Part shown: positions 26,196 through 35,084 of the stretch, one piece after another
How positions within the stretch are numbered: position 1 is the stretch's first letter
Layout of the letters: each line of letters starts with the position of its first letter
Source: an uncultured Saprospiraceae bacterium
GTDB lineage: Bacteria; Bacteroidota; Bacteroidia; Chitinophagales; Saprospiraceae
Direction of reading: 5' to 3'
Assembly (NCBI GenBank): GCA_938015595.1
Contig: CALLPI010000001.1
Span: 238,765 to 302,764 of the forward strand
Length of the DNA stretch: 64,000 nt
Made by a program: the position numbers and the translations under genes
Notes under the pieces: model-generated
The model's input: the letters and a program-made list of their open reading frames with translations, nothing else
Databases searched by the model: none
Told to the model about the DNA's origin: nothing

Positions 26196-27902
26196 ATGAA
26201 TGTCAATACAAATGGTAAAGACAGCGTCACGTATGATGCCATTGTGGTGGGTACCGGCATCAGTGGCGGCTGGGCAGCCAAAGAGTTGTGCGAGAAAGGA
26301 TTAAAAACCCTTGTGCTGGAACGCGGGCGTATGGTGCGTCACGGTGAATATCCCACTGCCAACATGGACCCCTGGGATGACGAACACCGCGATGCCATGA
26401 GCCTGGAGGAACTCAAAGACTTCTCCGTGCAAAACCGTACCGGCTACACCATGAGGCGGAGCACCAAACACTGGTGGGTGAACGACCGCGAAAATCCATA
26501 CACTGAGATCAAGCGCTTTGACTGGATAAGGGGCTATCACGTAGGAGGGCGCTCGCTTATGTGGGGGCGGCAGTCGTATCGCCTTAGCGACCTGGACTTT
26601 GAAGCCAATGCCAAAGAAGGCATCGCCATTGACTGGCCTATCCGCTATGCCGATATCGCTCCTTGGTACGACTATGTGGAGGCTTTTGCCGGTATCAGCG
26701 GCCAGGCAGAAGGGCTGCCACAATTGCCTGACGGCAAGTTTTTGCCACCCATGGAAATGAACTGCCTGGAAAAGCAGGTCAAAGAACGCATTGAAGCCAA
26801 ATTCCCAGGGCGCAAAATGACTATCGGCCGTTGTGCCAACCTCACCGTGCCGCATCTGGGGCGCGGCAACTGTCAGTTTCGCAACCGCTGCATTCGCGGC
26901 TGTCCCTACGGCGCATACTTCAGTAGCAACGCCTCCACGCTGCCCGCTGCCGAAAAGACCGGCAACATGACCTTGCGGCCGTTTTCCATCGTGCACTCCA
27001 TCATCTTTGACGAAGCCAAAAACCGCGCCACCGGTGTGCGCGTCATTGATGCCGAAACCATGGAGACACACGAGTTCTTCGCCAAGATCATCTTTCTTTG
27101 CGCTTCGGCTTTGGGTAGCACTCACATCTTGCTCAACTCTACCTCTCGCCGCTTTCCCAATGGCTTTGGCAACCGCAGCGGCGTCCTAGGCCACTACCTC
27201 ATGGATCATCACTTTCGGGCAGGAGCGCGTGGTATTTCCGACGATTTTCAAGACCGATACTACAAAGGCCGCCGGCCCAATGGCATTTATATCCCTCGCT
27301 TTCAGAACCTGGATGAAGCCTCCAAACGCGACTATCTGCGCGGCTTTGGCTACCAGGGGGGCGCTAGCCGGCAAGATTGGACAGAAACCATTCGCGAAAT
27401 GCAAACCGGCATTGGCAAAGCCTTTAAAGACAGCCTCATACGTCCGGGATATTGGGAAATGGGCATCATGGGCTTTGGCGAGTGCCTGCCCTACTACGAA
27501 AACAAAGTAACTCTCAACCACGATATCAAAGACAAGTACGGCCTGCCCACGCTTACCATTGACGCGGAGTTTAAGGAAAATGAAATGAAGATGCGCAAGG
27601 ATATGATCTACTTCGCCGCAGAAATGCTTGAAGCCGCTGGCCTCAGGGATATTGAAACTTACGACGACGGCTCCTGGCCAGGTCTCGCCATCCACGAAAT
27701 GGGCACGGCGCGCATGGGCAACGACCCCAAAACCTCTGTGCTCAACCGCTGGAATCAAGTACACGAATCGCCCAACGTATTCGTCACCGATGGTGCCTGC
27801 ATGACCTCCGCTGCCTGTCAGAATCCTTCACTCACTTACATGGCCATCACTGCTCGCGCTGCTAATTATGCTGTGGAAGAACTCAAAAAACTCAACCTGT
27901 AA
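26196..27902 (+). CDS. GMC oxidoreductase (FAD-dependent sugar/alcohol dehydrogenase, large subunit)
   Basis: A 568-residue FAD enzyme. The dinucleotide fold AIVVGTGISGGWAAKELCEKG is near the N-terminus; the middle has a cysteine cluster CQFRNRCIRGCPYGA, seen in electron-transferring bacterial GMC dehydrogenases; the C-terminal signature includes HEMGTARMGNDP and NPSLTYMAITARAANYA. There is no signal peptide, while the gene 12 bases downstream encodes the Tat-signal small subunit, so the pair is probably exported together. It likely oxidises a sugar or polyol on the periplasmic side. The frame extends to 26115, but ATG 26196 fits the family start. No cytochrome subunit is adjacent. Confidence 0.92.
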   Translation: MNVNTNGKDSVTYDAIVVGTGISGGWAAKELCEKGLKTLVLERGRMVRHGEYPTANMDPWDDEHRDAMSLEELKDFSVQNRTGYTMRRSTKHWWVNDRENPYTEIKRFDWIRGYHVGGRSLMWGRQSYRLSDLDFEANAKEGIAIDWPIRYADIAPWYDYVEAFAGISGQAEGLPQLPDGKFLPPMEMNCLEKQVKERIEAKFPGRKMTIGRCANLTVPHLGRGNCQFRNRCIRGCPYGAYFSSNASTLPAAEKTGNMTLRPFSIVHSIIFDEAKNRATGVRVIDAETMETHEFFAKIIFLCASALGSTHILLNSTSRRFPNGFGNRSGVLGHYLMDHHFRAGARGISDDFQDRYYKGRRPNGIYIPRFQNLDEASKRDYLRGFGYQGGASRQDWTETIREMQTGIGKAFKDSLIRPGYWEMGIMGFGECLPYYENKVTLNHDIKDKYGLPTLTIDAEFKENEMKMRKDMIYFAAEMLEAAGLRDIETYDDGSWPGLAIHEMGTARMGNDPKTSVLNRWNQVHESPNVFVTDGACMTSAACQNPSLTYMAITARAANYAVEELKKLNL

Positions 27903-27914
27903 TCGCTGCAAATC

Positions 27915-28526
27915 ATGGACAGAAGAGAAGCCATCAAGAAAACCATATTGCTCACCGGCTACGCCCTGAGCGCACCCACTTTGCATACCTTGCTCAGCAG
28001 TTGCACCCCTGAGCGGGAGGTCAACTGGACGCCGAGATTTTTCGACGCCAGCCAGGCCGCTACTCTTACCCATATGGCCGAAACGCTTTTGCCGCGCACC
28101 AAGACGCCCGGTGCCATAGACACTGGTGTACCTGCTTTTATGGACTTGATCATCCGAGATACTTTCCTGCCGGAAGACCAGCAGAAATTCATAGCCGGCT
28201 TGGCCGACGTGGACGATCGAGCAGTCAAAGCCTTTGGCAAACCTTTTGCCGAGTGTAAGATCAAGCAGCAGCATCAGCTCATGGAGCAAATAGATGCCGA
28301 AGCTGCTGCTGACGGCAAAGCCCACAAAGAAGCAGTGAAGGCCGGACGCGTTAGCCGGGATGAACCTTACTTTAACTTCTTTCTCGCTTTCAAGTGGCTG
28401 GCGCTCTACGGGTATTTTACCTCCGAGTTTGTAGGAACCAAAGTACTCAATTACGACCCCATTCCTGGGGGGTACAAAGGGTGCATTCCCTTGTCGGAAA
28501 CCGGCAACAGAAACTGGTCGCTTTAG
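27915..28526 (+). CDS. Gluconate 2-dehydrogenase subunit 3-like small subunit, Tat lipoprotein
   Basis: A 203-residue protein of the gluconate 2-dehydrogenase subunit 3 family, partner of the GMC oxidoreductase 12 bases upstream. The N-terminus combines a twin-arginine-like RREAIKKTIL with a lipobox LLSSC, so it should be exported folded and then lipid-anchored. Conserved family features include LTHMAETLLPRTKTPGA and the ending GGYKGCIPL. It probably carries the large subunit out through Tat and holds it at the membrane. The two genes form one operon. Confidence 0.9.
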   Translation: MDRREAIKKTILLTGYALSAPTLHTLLSSCTPEREVNWTPRFFDASQAATLTHMAETLLPRTKTPGAIDTGVPAFMDLIIRDTFLPEDQQKFIAGLADVDDRAVKAFGKPFAECKIKQQHQLMEQIDAEAAADGKAHKEAVKAGRVSRDEPYFNFFLAFKWLALYGYFTSEFVGTKVLNYDPIPGGYKGCIPLSETGNRNWSL

Positions 28527-28547
28527 GCGCCGCTGTACAATATCGGC

Positions 28548-29615
28548 CTACTTTTGTCTGGCTGCCCTTACCAGCATCATCACCTTGTCATAGCTAAGCA
28601 GGCCTTCGTCCACACCCTGAGCTTTGAGGTATGCATTGTAGGCAGCATCGCGTAGGCGGGGCAGTACGTCAGGGTATCGGAGCATAGCCTGGTTGATGGC
28701 GTCCAGGTCAGCGCGTATGCCCGCTGGCAACTGCTCGCGCACCACCTTGTACTGGTCGGGGGCCAGGCGGCGATAGTGAGCAGCTAGTGTGCGCCAGTAG
28801 CTCAGCAGCGAGGCATACACAATGATTGGGTTGTCGGAGCGGATTCCCGCCTCGTAAGCTATGAAGTTACACACGCCTTCGTCGCCAAAGCCCATACCGT
28901 GTGCCAGCTCATGCGCTAGCACAGGTGGTAATTGCAAAGGGTGCAAACCCGCATCAGCATGGCCCTCTCCGGTGAAAGGCACGTACACCCCTGCCGTGCT
29001 AAAGCGTAGCAGTATACCCCTAGGGTGTAGTAGGCGGCCGCGCACTCTACCAGGCGAAAGGTAGCCGCCATCGTTGAGCCAGCAGGCTACCAGTTGGCGC
29101 AAGTCAGCCTCCAGATGAGTCGGCAGTGCACTAGCATCAAGTGCAGTATCCGAGGCATGAGATATGCGGTTGCGCGCCTGTATCATAGCCTGAGTAGTCA
29201 AGGCCAGTTCGTCTTCCACGTCGGCGCGGCTGAGTGGTTGTAAGTGCAGGCTTAGTTGTTTCTCTAGCGGAATGCGACTGTAATTAAACCCCCACAATAG
29301 TAAGAACCAGCACACGACGCCGCTGGCAAAAGCTAACAACGACCAGCCAGCCTTCAGCCAGCGTACGCGCCAAGGTAGCCGGCTGAAGAAAAAGCGCCTC
29401 ACCTGCCTGACTATCCGCCAACTTAACCACAGCAGCAATACGTACACCAAGGGAAAAGGCACCCAGGCAAGTCCGTAATCTATGATTGTACGAATGCCGA
29501 CGAACATCCCTCGGCTATACCATTGCTCCACATAAGCAGGGTAGCGACCAGCCAGCCAGCGCAACGCCAGAGCCGTCAGACCCAGCAAAATCCATATTTT
29601 TTGAGCTGTTTTCAT
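28548..29615 (-). CDS. DUF3810 membrane protein with HExxH zinc-protease motif
   Basis: A 355-residue protein with three N-terminal membrane helices (about 8-25, 45-65, 85-112) and a large extracytoplasmic domain. AHELAHGMGFGDEGVCNFIAYEA carries HExxH with a downstream glutamate, the layout of a zinc metalloprotease. DUF3810 is known across Bacteroidota without an assigned function. Proteolysis is inferred from the motif only. It converges with the gluconate-dehydrogenase small subunit and has no operon partner. Confidence 0.88.
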   Translation of the reverse strand: MKTAQKIWILLGLTALALRWLAGRYPAYVEQWYSRGMFVGIRTIIDYGLAWVPFPLVYVLLLWLSWRIVRQVRRFFFSRLPWRVRWLKAGWSLLAFASGVVCWFLLLWGFNYSRIPLEKQLSLHLQPLSRADVEDELALTTQAMIQARNRISHASDTALDASALPTHLEADLRQLVACWLNDGGYLSPGRVRGRLLHPRGILLRFSTAGVYVPFTGEGHADAGLHPLQLPPVLAHELAHGMGFGDEGVCNFIAYEAGIRSDNPIIVYASLLSYWRTLAAHYRRLAPDQYKVVREQLPAGIRADLDAINQAMLRYPDVLPRLRDAAYNAYLKAQGVDEGLLSYDKVMMLVRAARQK

Positions 29616-29669
29616 GTCCAGATGCCTTGCTGCTTCATCCCGAAAGTGGCGATCTGCAAAGTTTGTGCA

Positions 29670-29677
29670 TATTTTTG
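29670..29677 (+). promoter_or_regulatory. -7 box TATTTTTG upstream of thioredoxin
   Basis: An exact TAnnTTTG 69 bases before the thioredoxin ATG at 29747. Confidence 0.35.
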
Positions 29678-29746
29678 CAACTCAATTACCTTGAACGACG
29701 TTTATATCCGGTAATTTTTCAAAAACACTGACAAATAGAACTCAAA

Positions 29747-30064
29747 ATGGCTCTCGAATTCACAGATGCGAACTTCAAAGAAGAAGTGTTAGACTCCGAA
29801 GGCGTCGCCGTAGTAGACTTTTGGGCAGAATGGTGCGGCCCCTGCCGAATTATAGCCCCTGTCATCGAAGAACTATCTAAGGAATACGAAGGCAAGGTGA
29901 AAGTAGGTAAACTCAACGTGGACTTCAACCCGGAGGTGTCTTATCACTTTAATATCCGCAGTATTCCCACTGTACTTATTATCAAAAACGGCGAAGTGGT
30001 GGACCGCCAGGTAGGCGTGGCTTCCAAGAAAGCCCTGGCCGACAAGATTGAGGCAGTGCTTTGA
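29747..30064 (+). CDS. trxA: Thioredoxin
   Basis: A 105-residue cytoplasmic thioredoxin, full length for the family. The redox site WAEWCGPCR has Cys30 and Cys33; the cis-proline stretch is IRSIPTVLIIKNGEVVDRQVG. It reduces protein disulfides using thioredoxin reductase, which is not in the window. No signal peptide. It is the first of two same-strand genes; the DUF58 gene follows after 85 bases and may have its own promoter. Confidence 0.95.
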   Translation: MALEFTDANFKEEVLDSEGVAVVDFWAEWCGPCRIIAPVIEELSKEYEGKVKVGKLNVDFNPEVSYHFNIRSIPTVLIIKNGEVVDRQVGVASKKALADKIEAVL

Positions 30065-30149
30065 TGTGCTACCTTGGTCTTGGACCAAATGCTTATTTTG
30101 TAGCCCCTCAAAATGACGCCCCTTTGTCTTTCAACTTCGTCTTTCGCAC

Positions 30150-31079
30150 ATGGATTTGCTGGATAATCTGGAAGTAAAAGACCTTGGCAACCTCGATCTG
30201 CTGGCGCGCCAGGTAGTAGAGGGCTTTATCATTGGCTTGCACAAAAGCCCCTTCCACGGTTTTTCAGTGGAGTTTGCCGAGCATCGGCTCTATAACCAAG
30301 GCGAAAGTACCCGCAACATTGATTGGAAAGTGTACGCCCGTACCGACAAACTCTTCACTAAGCGGTATGAGGAAGAAACTAACCTCCGCTGCCAGATTGT
30401 GATAGACGGCTCCTCGTCTATGTTCTTCCCAGATGCGGATGCCCTCAAGGGCAAACTCTATGTCAACAAGGCTCGCTTCTCTGCGCTGGCTGCCGCCTCG
30501 CTTATGCACTTGCTGCACAAACAACGCGATGCCTTTGGCCTCACTCTTTTCGACGAGCAGGTGCGCACCCACACCCAGTGCAAGAGCAGCACCATGCACT
30601 ATCGGCTCATGCTCAACTATTTGCATCAGTTAGTCAACAATCCTCCGAGCCAAAAAAATACCGCTGCCGCCAAAGCATTGCACGAAGTAGCCGAGAGTAT
30701 CCATCGTCGTTCTCTGGTGGTCATCTTCAGCGATATGTTTGAGCAAACCGGCGATCTGGAGCAAATCTTTACTGCCCTGCAACACCTCAAGCACAACAAA
30801 CACGAGGTGATTCTCTTTCACGTCACCGACAAGTCTAAAGAACTGGATTTCGACTTTGACAACCGCCCCTATCTCTTCATAGATATGGAAACCGGCGAAC
30901 GCCTGCGCCTGCAACCCCGCCAGGTGAAGGAGTACTACGTGGAGCAGGTGGCCAAATTCATCCAGCAACTCCGCTTTAAGTGCCTACAATACCACATTGA
31001 CTTGGTAGAAGCCGACATCAGCAAGGGCTTTCGGCAGGTGTTACAGGCTTATCTGGTCAAGCGCAGCCGCATGGGCTGA
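30150..31079 (+). CDS. DUF58 domain protein (von Willebrand-like)
   Basis: A 309-residue soluble protein of the DUF58 family. The diagnostic part is the N-terminal block GFSVEFAEHRLYNQGESTRNIDWKVYART followed by a von Willebrand A-like fold with a MIDAS-like DGSSSM. Such proteins usually sit beside MoxR AAA ATPases and act as adaptors in protein assembly; no MoxR gene is adjacent here, so it may be isolated or work in trans. A GGGG/CCCC mini-hairpin lies just after the stop, before the convergent WG-repeat gene. Confidence 0.9.
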   Translation: MDLLDNLEVKDLGNLDLLARQVVEGFIIGLHKSPFHGFSVEFAEHRLYNQGESTRNIDWKVYARTDKLFTKRYEEETNLRCQIVIDGSSSMFFPDADALKGKLYVNKARFSALAAASLMHLLHKQRDAFGLTLFDEQVRTHTQCKSSTMHYRLMLNYLHQLVNNPPSQKNTAAAKALHEVAESIHRRSLVVIFSDMFEQTGDLEQIFTALQHLKHNKHEVILFHVTDKSKELDFDFDNRPYLFIDMETGERLRLQPRQVKEYYVEQVAKFIQQLRFKCLQYHIDLVEADISKGFRQVLQAYLVKRSRMG

Positions 31080-31105
31080 GCAGGGGTTTTGCCCCCGTAC
31101 TAAGC

Positions 31106-34100
31106 TCATTTAGCCAGATCCCACACCCAACGGCCTTTTTGGTCAAAATAGCCAATTTTGTCGCCTTGTTCTACGCGAAATAGCCCGCCGCCAGCATAGG
31201 TGATGTACTCGTAGTCGGGCTGCACAATCAACTCGCCATTGAGGTTAGTAAGGCCGCTGAACCCCAGGATACGCACTTTGGCATAGCCATTTTCAAAGGT
31301 TTCGATTCGGTCGTACTTAGGCGGGATGATGGCAATACCCCGCTGGTCAATGACACCCCACTTTCCGTTGGTTTCTACCACGGCCACGCCATGCCTAAAG
31401 GGGCTTGCCTGCTGGTAGGTTTCTGAGTAGGGGCTATTTTGCTCAGTGAGGTAGTAGAATGAGTAGTTTTCGGTGCGGGCTAGGCCGCGCCCTTCCGAAA
31501 AGCGGAGCAGGCGGGTATTGAGGTTGGGTTCCATTACCGGGGCGCCCTCTTGGTTGAGTAGCACGGGCTGCAGGCGGCTTTTGTACGCAATAGCCCGGTC
31601 TTGCTCGTAGTCCAGGCAGCGGGTGTACTCTAAGGGGGTTACTGGTTTGCCTTGCGCGTCTATGTATCCGCAGCGCCCGCCAGCTTGTACCACTGCCCGG
31701 CCACAGGAAAAATCAGATACACGGGCATAGTGTCCGGCAAATGCCAGCCGGCCGGTAGTGTCTATGAAACCACAGCGGTCTTTGAAGCGCACTGCCGCCA
31801 GGCCTTCGCTGAACGGCCGTATCTCTGCATAGGCGCGCCGGGTGACAACCTGCCCCAACTGGTTGATTAGCCCGTAGCGGGTTGGATTTTGCGATAGGCT
31901 TGCCAATGCCAGGCCGTGTCTGTCAAAAGCATGGATGTCGAAATATTTGGGCCTGAGGATAAACTTGCCCCGCGTGTCAATGATGCCCATTTTCTTGTTG
32001 ATCACTACGCGTGCCAGCCCCTGCTGAAATTCATAAGCGCGCTCAAATGGCCCTCGGATCGCTTGGTGCCCTGCAGTATCAATGTAGTAGTAGTAGCCGC
32101 TGGCGTCTGTTACCCAGGCCAACCCTTCAGAAAAGCGCCCAGCGCGTGCAAATTTGAATTCGACTTCAGTATTGCCTTGCTTGTCAATATAGCCCCAAAA
32201 GCGCCCTAGCCTGACAGGTGCCCTCCCTTCGTTAAAGGCTTGGGCTTCCCTGAACCGGCAAGGAATGATCTCCACGCCGTCAATGTCCACAAACCCCCAC
32301 AATCCGTTGCGTTTCACTGCCAGCCGACCCTCGCGGAAGGAGCCAATCTCGTCATAGATGGCGCTCACCGTCAGCCGGCCCAGTGTGTCAATCAGGCCGT
32401 ATTTGGGTTGTTGTATGTAGATGCGGATGATGCGGTTGTCGGTGTTTTCCAAAAACTGGATGCCGTCGTATCGACAAGGCAGCACCACATCGGCCTTGCG
32501 GTTGACCACGCCCCACTTGCCGTCACATTCTATGATGCCTACGCCATTGATGAAATCGCGGGCAAAAGTGTATTGTGCCGACACCCGAATCATCCCCTGG
32601 GTATCTATATATCCCCAGTGGCAGTCGCGGCAAATCAGCCAGGCTTCCCGCTGGAAAATCTGGTCATAATCTGTGTAGTCTGCTATTATGGCAGGTGACT
32701 TCAAGCTGCCCAGATAGTCTTTGAGGCGCCCCAACTCAGCTTGAGGTTTGAGGCTGCCCGATAGGCTTCCGCCAACAGCAAAGCGCGCTAACCCCTCGCT
32801 GAACTCCCCAATGTAGGTGAGGTCTTTTTTGATGATACGGCCGCTTTTGTCAAGTAGGCCATGCTGGCCATCGGTAAAAGTGCAGCGCGCCACTGGGTAT
32901 CCGGCCTGGAAATCCTGGATGCGTACATCCAGCAGTACGGGCTCTGTGACTAATCGCCCCAGGCTGTGACTGACCAGCGCCCACGCCGTTTCGAACCGGA
33001 AACTGGTGCGCTCAAACTCGCCCTTAGATACCTGCGGCATACCTGCGAGGGTGAAGCCAAACTCTGGATAGATGTAGATGAAGTTAAACTTGGGTTCAAT
33101 TTGTATGCTGCCATCGCTGCGTCGGCGCAGGCCCCAGCGGTCTTTGGCCGGCGCGTAGAACCACTCAAATTCCTCTATGAGGAAGTTGTTTTCAGCGGTA
33201 ATTGTTCGACGTATGGATGCTGCGCTGCCGATGCGCACTCGGAAGTGTTGGTTGAAGTTGTTGTTGTCAGACAGGCGGCCATCTTCATCCCATTCTAGTA
33301 GAGTAAGGCGCTCGCCACTTTCTGTTTTTTGGTAAGCCTTGGCACTCATGCCAGTCATTTCTATGCGCAGGAAAGTTGGTGCGGCTATTTCTTCCCCATA
33401 CAAGTTGACCAAGCCAAAGCGGCCATTGAGTTTTACCATAGTCACCATGCCGTTGGTAGGGGCGATGTAGTCGTAGCGAAAGGGCGTGAGGGGCTTTCCG
33501 CCGGCTTCCAGAATGCCCCATTTACCTTGCCGCTGTACGCGAAAGGCGTGTTGATCCAAGGGCTGTACTTCATCATAGACGGGTTCTAGCACTGTGCCGC
33601 CGCACCAGTCGAGCACGCCAATTTGCTTGCCTTTACGCGCCAGTACAAGACGGCGCGAAAACGGCAGGAAGTTGTCGTATTCGCCTGCAGTGAGTACGCT
33701 GGTGCAGGCTATGGAGTACAGCCAGGTTTTTTCTTTGGCCATGAGTTTGACAAAGTGGTCCGATATGCGGTAGTAGGCGTCAAAGCGGGCGGGGATGACT
33801 ACTTTGCCTTTGGCATCGGCGGCACCCCAGTAGCCGTTGTTTTGAAAGAAGAAGAGGCTGTCAGAAAACGGCTGGATGTTTTCCATTTGCGGGGGCACGA
33901 TCTCCCTGCCGTCGGCAGCTGTTAGCCCGATTTTGCCGGCTTTGTAAAGGGTGAAGTAGCCCTGGGTGCTTTCTCGGATTTCGTCAAATGCCGGTGGAGC
34001 TATCACTTTGCCCAGGCTGTCCACTATACCCCACTTCTTGCTTTTCATAAAAGCCAGGCAGCCGGCGTGGAGCACCTTTACTTGTTCATAACCTTTGTCG

Positions 34101-34438
34101 AGAATGGTTCTGCCCTGGAGATCCACAATCATCCATTGCCCGGCGTCCATGACGGCAGCACGGGTGGCATCCAACATTTTGAGGTCTTCGTATATGGGGC
34201 GAATGACTTCCTGGCCTCGTTGGTCCAGCAGCCCAATCTTGCCGCCGCGCTGCATGATGGCATAGCCAAAGTACTTAAACTCGCCAATGGCTTCGTAAGC
34301 AGGGGGCAAGATGATAGTGCCAGTGGTGTCTATCAGCCCCCATTTCTTGTTGACCTTCACAGGAAATGCGTGCTGCCCCGACAAGCACAGGGAGTATAGC
34401 AGGCAGCAGCCCAACAATATTTTGTTCATATATCTCAT
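31106..34438 (-). CDS. Giant WG-repeat exported protein
   Basis: An 1,110-residue protein with a signal peptide (MNKILLGCCLLYSLCLSGQ) followed almost entirely by WG repeats, each about 22-45 residues: an aromatic-Gly pair, ID..G, then P-x-Y/F-D and an aromatic (for example KWGVIDQRGIAIIPPKYDRI). At least twenty units can be counted; several inner ones are eroded. WG repeats are thought to form beta structures used for binding at the envelope or outside. No T9SS domain is seen at the end. Starts at ATG 34438 or 34429 are both possible. A -7 box TACCTTTG (34522-34515) lies upstream. Confidence 0.9.
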   Translation of the reverse strand: MRYMNKILLGCCLLYSLCLSGQHAFPVKVNKKWGLIDTTGTIILPPAYEAIGEFKYFGYAIMQRGGKIGLLDQRGQEVIRPIYEDLKMLDATRAAVMDAGQWMIVDLQGRTILDKGYEQVKVLHAGCLAFMKSKKWGIVDSLGKVIAPPAFDEIRESTQGYFTLYKAGKIGLTAADGREIVPPQMENIQPFSDSLFFFQNNGYWGAADAKGKVVIPARFDAYYRISDHFVKLMAKEKTWLYSIACTSVLTAGEYDNFLPFSRRLVLARKGKQIGVLDWCGGTVLEPVYDEVQPLDQHAFRVQRQGKWGILEAGGKPLTPFRYDYIAPTNGMVTMVKLNGRFGLVNLYGEEIAAPTFLRIEMTGMSAKAYQKTESGERLTLLEWDEDGRLSDNNNFNQHFRVRIGSAASIRRTITAENNFLIEEFEWFYAPAKDRWGLRRRSDGSIQIEPKFNFIYIYPEFGFTLAGMPQVSKGEFERTSFRFETAWALVSHSLGRLVTEPVLLDVRIQDFQAGYPVARCTFTDGQHGLLDKSGRIIKKDLTYIGEFSEGLARFAVGGSLSGSLKPQAELGRLKDYLGSLKSPAIIADYTDYDQIFQREAWLICRDCHWGYIDTQGMIRVSAQYTFARDFINGVGIIECDGKWGVVNRKADVVLPCRYDGIQFLENTDNRIIRIYIQQPKYGLIDTLGRLTVSAIYDEIGSFREGRLAVKRNGLWGFVDIDGVEIIPCRFREAQAFNEGRAPVRLGRFWGYIDKQGNTEVEFKFARAGRFSEGLAWVTDASGYYYYIDTAGHQAIRGPFERAYEFQQGLARVVINKKMGIIDTRGKFILRPKYFDIHAFDRHGLALASLSQNPTRYGLINQLGQVVTRRAYAEIRPFSEGLAAVRFKDRCGFIDTTGRLAFAGHYARVSDFSCGRAVVQAGGRCGYIDAQGKPVTPLEYTRCLDYEQDRAIAYKSRLQPVLLNQEGAPVMEPNLNTRLLRFSEGRGLARTENYSFYYLTEQNSPYSETYQQASPFRHGVAVVETNGKWGVIDQRGIAIIPPKYDRIETFENGYAKVRILGFSGLTNLNGELIVQPDYEYITYAGGGLFRVEQGDKIGYFDQKGRWVWDLAK

Positions 34439-34514
34439 CGTACTTGTATGCTGGCTAGCAGCGAGCTTTCACCGTGGCCAGCGCCTACAGAAACGACTCC
34501 TCATGATACTGTGC

Positions 34515-34522
34515 CAAAGGTA
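34515..34522 (-). promoter_or_regulatory. -7 box TACCTTTG for the WG-repeat gene
   Basis: An exact TAnnTTTG on the minus strand, 76 bases before the ATG at 34438, in the divergent region shared with the 34734 gene. Confidence 0.45.
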
Positions 34523-34699
34523 TGCGCTGCCGGATAGATTTTTGGTATAACTTCCTCTACAAAAAGAAGGAACGACAAAATTAGAGAAAATAATATGTAT
34601 CCGCTTGCGGTTTTCGGGCTTGTCGTGGTGTAGGCTATCCGTGTTGCAATTGCACGGACTTTTTCTGCCGTTGTTGTTCCGTCCTGTAATAATACCTTC

Positions 34700-34707
34700 T
34701 ATCTTTG
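34700..34707 (+). promoter_or_regulatory. -7 box TATCTTTG for the 34734-38122 gene cluster
   Basis: An exact TAnnTTTG 26 bases before the ATG at 34734, with a TTG 23 bases upstream of the box. It places the start codon of the small gene downstream of 34715. Confidence 0.55.
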
Positions 34708-34733
34708 TGTGTATAGCCAAATTAACCTTTCGC

Positions 34734-35075
34734 ATGACCCGCAAAAAATTAGCCAAGTGGGAAAAACACATCCTGCACTCCAGCGACGGGGATAAGACCA
34801 TGAGTTATTGCCTCAACCACTTCAAAAAAAAGTTGGTGCATCCTATAATTTGCAGGGGCAAAGCGTTTCATGCGATCCATGGCCTCGCCCTGGTAGAGGG
34901 CAATTCCTTGGCGTTTGTCTACTTGACACATACTCACAACAAAGGCGTATTTTGCACTACCGATACGAAGACTAGCGCACTCTTGGATGCTAGCCGCTTT
35001 CTGGCCTCGCTCCTGAGCGACCCAGGCAAAGATGAAGCCATCTACCAAGAGCCATGGAATGACCAACTGAACTGA
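34734..35075 (+). CDS. Uncharacterised small protein upstream of glpK
   Basis: A 113-residue soluble protein that I do not recognise. It starts basic (TRKKLAKWEKHILHSSDGDK), has a middle strand-rich part with a histidine cluster (AFHAIHGLALVEGNSLAFVYLTHTH) and an acidic end. The open frame extends to 34605, but the -7 box at 34700-34707 makes ATG 34734 the start. It lies 9 bases before glpK and is therefore probably transcribed with it. Confidence 0.7.
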   Translation: MTRKKLAKWEKHILHSSDGDKTMSYCLNHFKKKLVHPIICRGKAFHAIHGLALVEGNSLAFVYLTHTHNKGVFCTTDTKTSALLDASRFLASLLSDPGKDEAIYQEPWNDQLN

Positions 35076-35084
35076 TCTGCTCGC

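Noticed and set aside
26301..27125. Minus-strand frame of 274 codons under the GMC oxidoreductase
   Set aside because: Antisense shadow of a strongly conserved gene; its sequence is Gly/Ala/Val-rich without family features.
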